Source: Microthyrium microscopicum
Taxonomy: Eukaryota > Ascomycota > Dothideomycetes > Microthyriales > Microthyriaceae
Direction of reading: 5' to 3'
Assembly (NCBI GenBank): GCA_010405405.1
Contig: MU004230.1
Location: 158,627-222,626, forward strand
Length of the DNA stretch: 64,000 bases
In this document: one piece after another, positions 58,900-64,000 of the stretch
How the letters are laid out: every line of letters begins with the position of its first letter
Numbering within the stretch: position 1 is the stretch's first letter
Made by a program: the position numbers and the translations under genes
The notes under the pieces: model-generated
Databases searched by the model: none
What the model saw: only the letters and a program-made list of their open reading frames with translations
What the model was told of the DNA's origin: nothing

Positions 58900-61800
58900 A
58901 TGCACACGACATTCTCAGGCTCGTCCCGGCGGCCTCGCCAAGTCAATTTGTCAGGCCGACGAGGTGGAAATCCATTTGCACCAGCCTCAAGTCACGGGCC
59001 TCCGTCTGCATTGGCTAGCGCACAGCAAGAGAGAGAACGCCGGCAGCGGGAACGAGACAGATTGAACGGCGCAAAGGTTGTTCAGCGTTATTGGCGGGGA
59101 TACCGGTCAAGAGCTTCGCTCAGTACCAAATGGCGGCAGGAATGGGACGCAATAGAATCACAAGCCGGCGATCGGTCACAAGACAGGCCCTATGAACAGG
59201 AAGGAACTGCTTATGGTCAAGTTCGACTGTTTCTTCAATTCGCAAGTTTGCGAAGTCAGCAAGACCAGGAAAGACTATACAAACTACTGCGCCGATTATC
59301 ATCCTCCGTCAATCTGGACTCGGGGTTTGCTTCAAGCGGACCATGGCCAATGTTATATCTGAGATTACAAAATCTGCTGCTTGCTGGGCTGGACCGGACC
59401 TTGGACTTGAAACAGCCAAATAGAGAGACTGAGCAGTTGCTCTTCGACAGTCTAGCTTTCACCATTGATCGAATTTCCGAACTCACCACACGAAACGCTC
59501 CGCAGCTCTATCGAACGCTAGCTCGATTGATTAAGCAATTCAGCTCGTCCAAAGGTCAATCCAAAGTCGACCCCGAACGTCTTATACACTGTACTCTAGT
59601 TCCCCTTAAATCAATCAATGCTAGAACAACAGTCATGTATGCATCATTTGCGTGGCATATTCTGACTTTGGAACAATTATCAAAGACACCATTTGCGCCA
59701 CGTAGTTTGGAGCTCCTAGCAGATGGCATAAACTACAAGCTTCTTGCCAATTCGTTGGTAGAAGCCTTGTCATCTACCAATCCACAAAAGGACGAATTCA
59801 CCAAAGATTCTAGGAAGATGGCCTTTGTTCTTGCGTACCTCATTTATTTTTATCGACAGGCACATCGTTTCAATACATCCAATATGTATAGCGACGACAA
59901 AGATTACATGTCATCTGTGTCGACTCTTCTGTCTTTGGTGGTTGCTGAATCGGTCTCCAAAAGATCAAAGAGGGGCCACTTTGAAGACGACAGCGAAGAC
60001 TTTGATTTGGGACTGGTAGAAAACAACTCTTTTGTACAAGAACAAGTTCTTTCACTAGTGGATAGTGACAGCATCAGCTCGCTTCTTGGGAACAAAAGTA
60101 AAGAAAAACCAAATGACTATTCAGTGTCCAACGGCTTAGACAGCGACGCGAAGCAGTTGGCGTCCTTCGCCTTGACACTTATGCGATTCTTCCCAAAGAA
60201 AGCAGATGATGTTCGGATTGCGCTATACCGAGGATCATCAACTGTCTTTTCGGCGAATGTCGATGAAAAGGTCCCAACGATAGCCTATCTTTGGCAGGCG
60301 GCCAAATCAACACACATTTTCCAAACAATATGTCAGAATCCTGATGAAGTCGTCCCTTTGCTCAAGGCTCAAACAAATCGCGGATACTCAACCTCCTCGG
60401 CCAGTGCATTCAGGTCTTCTTATACTAGTGAAGAGATTCGAGATGAATGGAGAATAATACTCGTCTTCTTTGAACTATACACTTTTGTTCTTAGATTAAT
60501 GGATGACGAAGAGTTTTTCTCTCCAGCTGCCTTGACATCCTCCACCAGTACAAGTTGGGCAAGCCAGAATGCACTACCTCTTCAAGATGTAAAAACCATC
60601 ACTGTCTTTCTGAAGAACCTTGGGTTTTCCATGTACTTTGATGTGCTTCAACTGTCCGAAGTAGAACCTCATCGGGAAAGAGATCCTAGTGTCATTGGCA
60701 ATTATTTCAGCATCTCAGCACGAAATCAGGCAGAAAGTAGTACCGACGAGCCTAAACCACAAGAACCGACTGTTGCTGGAATCACTGGTATTTCAATGGA
60801 CTACGTTAAGGGTATTGTAACTGGTCTTCTTCGAATGTTGTATGAGCGCGACTCTCGAAGACCCTTTTTACCCAAGGGTCATTGGCTCATGACTTCACGT
60901 CTTGAAATGGATGGATTCATTTCTCAAGTTGTTCAAGAGGATGAGAAGCGTCATAAGATAGAAGAGGAAGATGAGGATATTGGCGATCCACATAGCTATG
61001 AAGACGAGGACTCTGAAGACGAATCGCAGCAGCTTGTTGGAACATCTCACAGTTCCAACCTACGTCGTCAGGAAAAGCTTCGACGACAACAGCGTAAATA
61101 CACAAGAAGAAAATTCCTCGCATCCGTTGCCCCTCGATTAGAAATACTCCAAAACATGCCATTCTTTATTCCCTTTCAAACCCGAGTTGAAATCTTCCGA
61201 GAATTTATACGACTAGATCAACTTAAACGTCGAGGCGCCTCCGACGCAGAAACATGGGGCCTCATACACAGTATGCAGCACCCTGAGATGTTTAGAAAGC
61301 ATCATGCTCGCATTCAAAGAAACAGCATATTTGAAGACGCTTACGAGCAGTTCCATCCGCTCGCCCAGGGTTTGAAAGAACCAATACAGATCACATTCAT
61401 GGATTCTTTTGGAAACGAGGAAGCCGGAATCGATGGCGGAGGAGTCACCAAAGAGTTCTTGACCAGCATTACCAAGGAAGCGTTTGATACGAACGAACCA
61501 TATGCTATGTTTGTTGAGAATGAGCACCATTTGTTATATCCCAATCCCACTGCTATGGAGGAATTGAAAGAAAATCCACAGCGTCAAGCGATACTGGCGG
61601 GTGACAAACCTATTGCAACTGCTGCCTCCGCTCTGCTCAATCGATTCGAGTTCTTGGGCCGAGTCGTAGGCAAATGTTTGTATGAAGGAATCCTCGTGGA
61701 TGTTAGCTTTGCAAGCTTTTTCCTTCTGAAATGGGCCCTCACTGGCGGAGAAGGCAACGCGCCTAAAGAGACAAGTTACCGGGCGAACTTGAACGACCTC

Positions 61801-62558
61801 CGTGATATGGATGAGGGCCTGTATCAAGGACTGGTAAGTCATGTACCCATATGACCATAGTGTAATACTAACAGGAACAGATCAAACTCAAAAATTACTC
61901 TGGCGACACCTCTGACTTTGGTCTCGATTTCACCATTGTCGACACTATTATTACCAATTATACGACAGGAAAGACAAAGAACATCACTCGCGACCTAAAA
62001 CCAGATGGCGCAAACATGGCTGTCGACAATCAAAACCGGCTATTGTACATCTTCTGCGTCGTACAACACCGGCTCAATAGACAGCCATATAGTCAAACCG
62101 CTGCCTTCCTTCGAGGCCTCTCATCCATGATCAAACCATCATGGCTAAACATGTTCAATCAGTCCGAACTCCAAACCCTCGTAGGAGGAACAAGCTCAGA
62201 AATCGACGTCGCAGACCTACGACGAAACACTCTCTACGGAGGGGTATACGTTATTGGTGATGACGGCCTCGAGCACCCTACGATACAGTACTTCTGGCAA
62301 GTCATGGAAGAAATGTCTGATGAGGAACGACGAGCAGTACTCAAGTTCGTCACAAGTACACCGCGCGCTCCATTACTCGGTTTTGGCAGCCTAATGCCTC
62401 GGTTCAGTATTAGAGATTCTAGTAGTGATCAAACTCGGCTGCCCAGTACAAGTACTTGTGTAAACCTGCTCAAGTTACCAATGTACAAAACCAAAGCTGT
62501 GTTGAAAGAGAAGCTGCTGCTGTCAGTATTTTCTGGTGCAGGCTTTGATTTATCATAA
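58900..62558 (+). CDS. hul5: HECT-type E3 ubiquitin ligase, Hul5/UBE3B-UBE3C type
   Basis: Two exons, 58900-61833 and 61881-62558, with a 47-nt intron (GTAAGT..ACAG, ACTAAC branch point), give 1203 aa. Hul5 extends ubiquitin chains on proteasome-bound and misfolded proteins. An IQ motif (AKVVQRYWRGYRSR, about 58-71) near the N-terminus is diagnostic of this branch. A helical middle follows, with an acidic patch (EDEDSEDESQQ) near residue 705. The HECT domain covers the last ~380 residues: FIPFQTRVEIFREFI, ITFMDSFGNEEAGIDGGGVTKEF, LFxF-like FLGRVVGKCLYEGILVDVSF, then LPSTSTCVNLLKLP with the catalytic cysteine at about 1171. All core elements look intact. Without splicing the frame ends in the middle of the HECT domain. 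Convergent with the RraA-like gene, 149 bases away. Confidence 0.95.
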
Positions 62559-62707
62559 TCAAGTTCGGATTCAGCATTCACTTTTACCTCGAGCGTTTTG
62601 TTTGCATACAGCGGTGGAATTTGTATTCTAGTTGCTCGTTCTAGCCAATTAATGACACAGAATTATAGACTATCATGATTTGATGAACCATCATTCGCCT
62701 TTAATAC

Positions 62708-63626
62708 TCATTTCCCTCTATGTAGCTTGAATGCTTCTTGTACTGTCATGCCTCCTTCAACGTCTTTGATGACCTTCTCGTCTGCGCCTACGAGCTTGGG
62801 AAGTAATTCCAGTACTTTGTCCAATAATTTAAGAGGTATACAAACTGCGCCCCTCTCAACTGGGTCGATCATCACGATATCCCCCTACTCAGCATTAGTT
62901 ACCCATTGCATCCCACTTGACTCGAAACAGCTTACCGGACACACTTCTGTGTTATCTATTTGTATTGGCACGTCCGTCGCCCATGCCTGTAGCAGTCAGA
63001 AAAGTAAATCCATGACACTCAATGGAAGCCATCAATCGCCAAGGAAGCCATCAAATACTCCCAGGAAATCATACCTTCGCCTCACCCCCCGACCCAACAA
63101 TCGACGTCCCCTTCGACCAAACCTACTACTATCAGCTTTTCCTCCCTTCTCCTCACCATAATATGTAGCTTACCGGCACACTCAACCCCCTCATAACCTC
63201 CAAATCCCTCACCCTCCCATCAACCACAACCCCCCTCGCCCCCAACCTAACCATCCGTTCCGCCATAATCCCCCCGACCACCGCAACCTTCTGCCCCCTC
63301 GGCTGGCTAATCACCATAATCTTGCCCTCCCTCGCAAGGTCCGCATACGGCACGCCGGCGGGCACATTCGGCAATGGTTGCGCCAAAGTTGTGCTAATAA
63401 GACCCAGCGCGCCACCTAATGCGCCTTCGCTAGGCGCTGGGAAGGAGGTGGTGGAGTGTGAGACGAAGAGGACGGTGGATGCGGGCGCGATGATTTTGGA
63501 AGTGGTGGGGGAGATTGGAGAGATGTCTGCGAGGAAGCCGGCGCCGGGGACGTCGAGTTTTAGGAGGGCGTCGGCGATGTCGGGGGCGGCGTAGGTGGAG
63601 AGGGTGGTTAGTTGGGCTGTTGACAT
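62708..63626 (-). CDS. RraA-fold protein, likely 4-hydroxy-4-methyl-2-oxoglutarate/oxaloacetate lyase-like
   Basis: Four exons, 63174-63626, 63075-63122, 62936-62986 and 62708-62884, all joined in phase 0, give 242 aa, a normal length for fungal members. The fold is marked by ISDALxKL-like PDIADALLKLDVPGAGF, then GGIMAERMVRLGARGVVVDG and VDGRVRDLEVMR, with the Arg and Asp that bind substrate and Mg2+ in the aldolase members. The small exons supply VWSKGTSIVGSGGEAK, AWATDVPIQID and GDIVMIDPVERGAVCIPL. This family includes class II aldolases/decarboxylases of aromatic breakdown; bacterial RraA is an RNase E regulator that lacks catalysis. Fungal members are mostly untested, so the reaction is inferred. 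Two exons of only 48 and 51 nt make the gene easy to misannotate. Confidence 0.85.
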
Positions 63627-64000
63627 TTTGCTGGTTGGGTTAGTTGAAACTTGAGGGTCGTGGTGGTGGGAGAGGAAAGGTACCGGGAGGTTAGAGGAGA
63701 TGTATGACGGTTAATTGTGCGGGGAATTGAGGCGCGTGTTGAGAAAATTATTGATGAGGCTATGCGTGGCTCTAGCCTAAAGATGCTCATGTTCTATCTT
63801 AAAAGTCAAGGGAGGAGCTCTATAGCTCTATCGCGAAGTAATGTTGTAGTGATGTCGTCTGATTGACCCGAGGTCGGGTGGTGACAGGGATTATGCCACT
63901 TGTTCAGCCTTATCCTCAGCCTTATCAACGTCAGCGACTCCAGATGTTATCATTACTATGTGAATAAAACGAGTATTCAACAATTAGATAATAAACTGAT
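63627..64000. other. Upstream region of the RraA-like gene
   Basis: No supported gene in the last 374 bases. Presumed promoter and 5' UTR of the minus-strand RraA-like gene. Confidence 0.5.

Overview
The window looks like a chromosome segment of a filamentous ascomycete (Pezizomycotina). The reasons are short introns with GT..AG ends and CTAAC-type branch points, a heterokaryon-incompatibility (HET) gene remnant, fungal orthologues of Isd11, Rtc5, Kar3, Loa1, Rer2 and Hul5, and a long tract stripped of CpA/TpG in the way repeat-induced point mutation (RIP) does. A leotiomycete is my guess; the sequence does not prove the class.

Layout. (1) 1-11250 is a gene-bearing left arm. It holds the 3' end of the SF3A1/Prp21 splicing factor gene, ISD11 (Fe-S cluster assembly), a gene-poor stretch with a decayed HET-family fragment, an Rtc5/TLDc protein, an intron-containing tRNA-Phe, and a secreted Ser/Thr-rich protein built from several Cys-rich modules. 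(2) 11260-46769 is one AT-rich island of 35.5 kb. Its two ends are an 86-bp inverted repeat flanked by a 9-bp direct repeat (TTCTTGAAA), so the island is a single Mutator-like DNA transposon of about 3.1 kb, inflated by nested insertions. Two Ty3/Gypsy elements sit in it (12185-19840 and 21334-46106). The second was itself entered by a Gypsy element (24764-32418), a pogo/Fot1 element (33971-35757) and a third Gypsy element (36036-43918). All four Gypsy copies keep matching 5-bp target duplications, and all are broken fossils. (3) 46779-64000 is a normal gene-rich right arm. It holds a small secreted Cys-rich protein next to the island, kinesin-14, a Loa1-like acyltransferase, an alpha/beta hydrolase, a cis-prenyltransferase, a conserved protein of unknown function, a Hul5-type HECT ligase and an RraA-fold protein.

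The housekeeping genes show no operon-like logic, as expected in a fungus. Some neighbours are convergent (secreted protein/kinesin; hydrolase/Rer2; Hul5/RraA) and one pair is divergent (Rer2/unknown protein). The two genes flanking the island both encode predicted secreted Cys-bearing proteins, which fits the idea that fast-evolving surface or effector-like genes lie beside repeat islands. Splice models were checked for reading-frame continuity by hand; UTR ends are not known.
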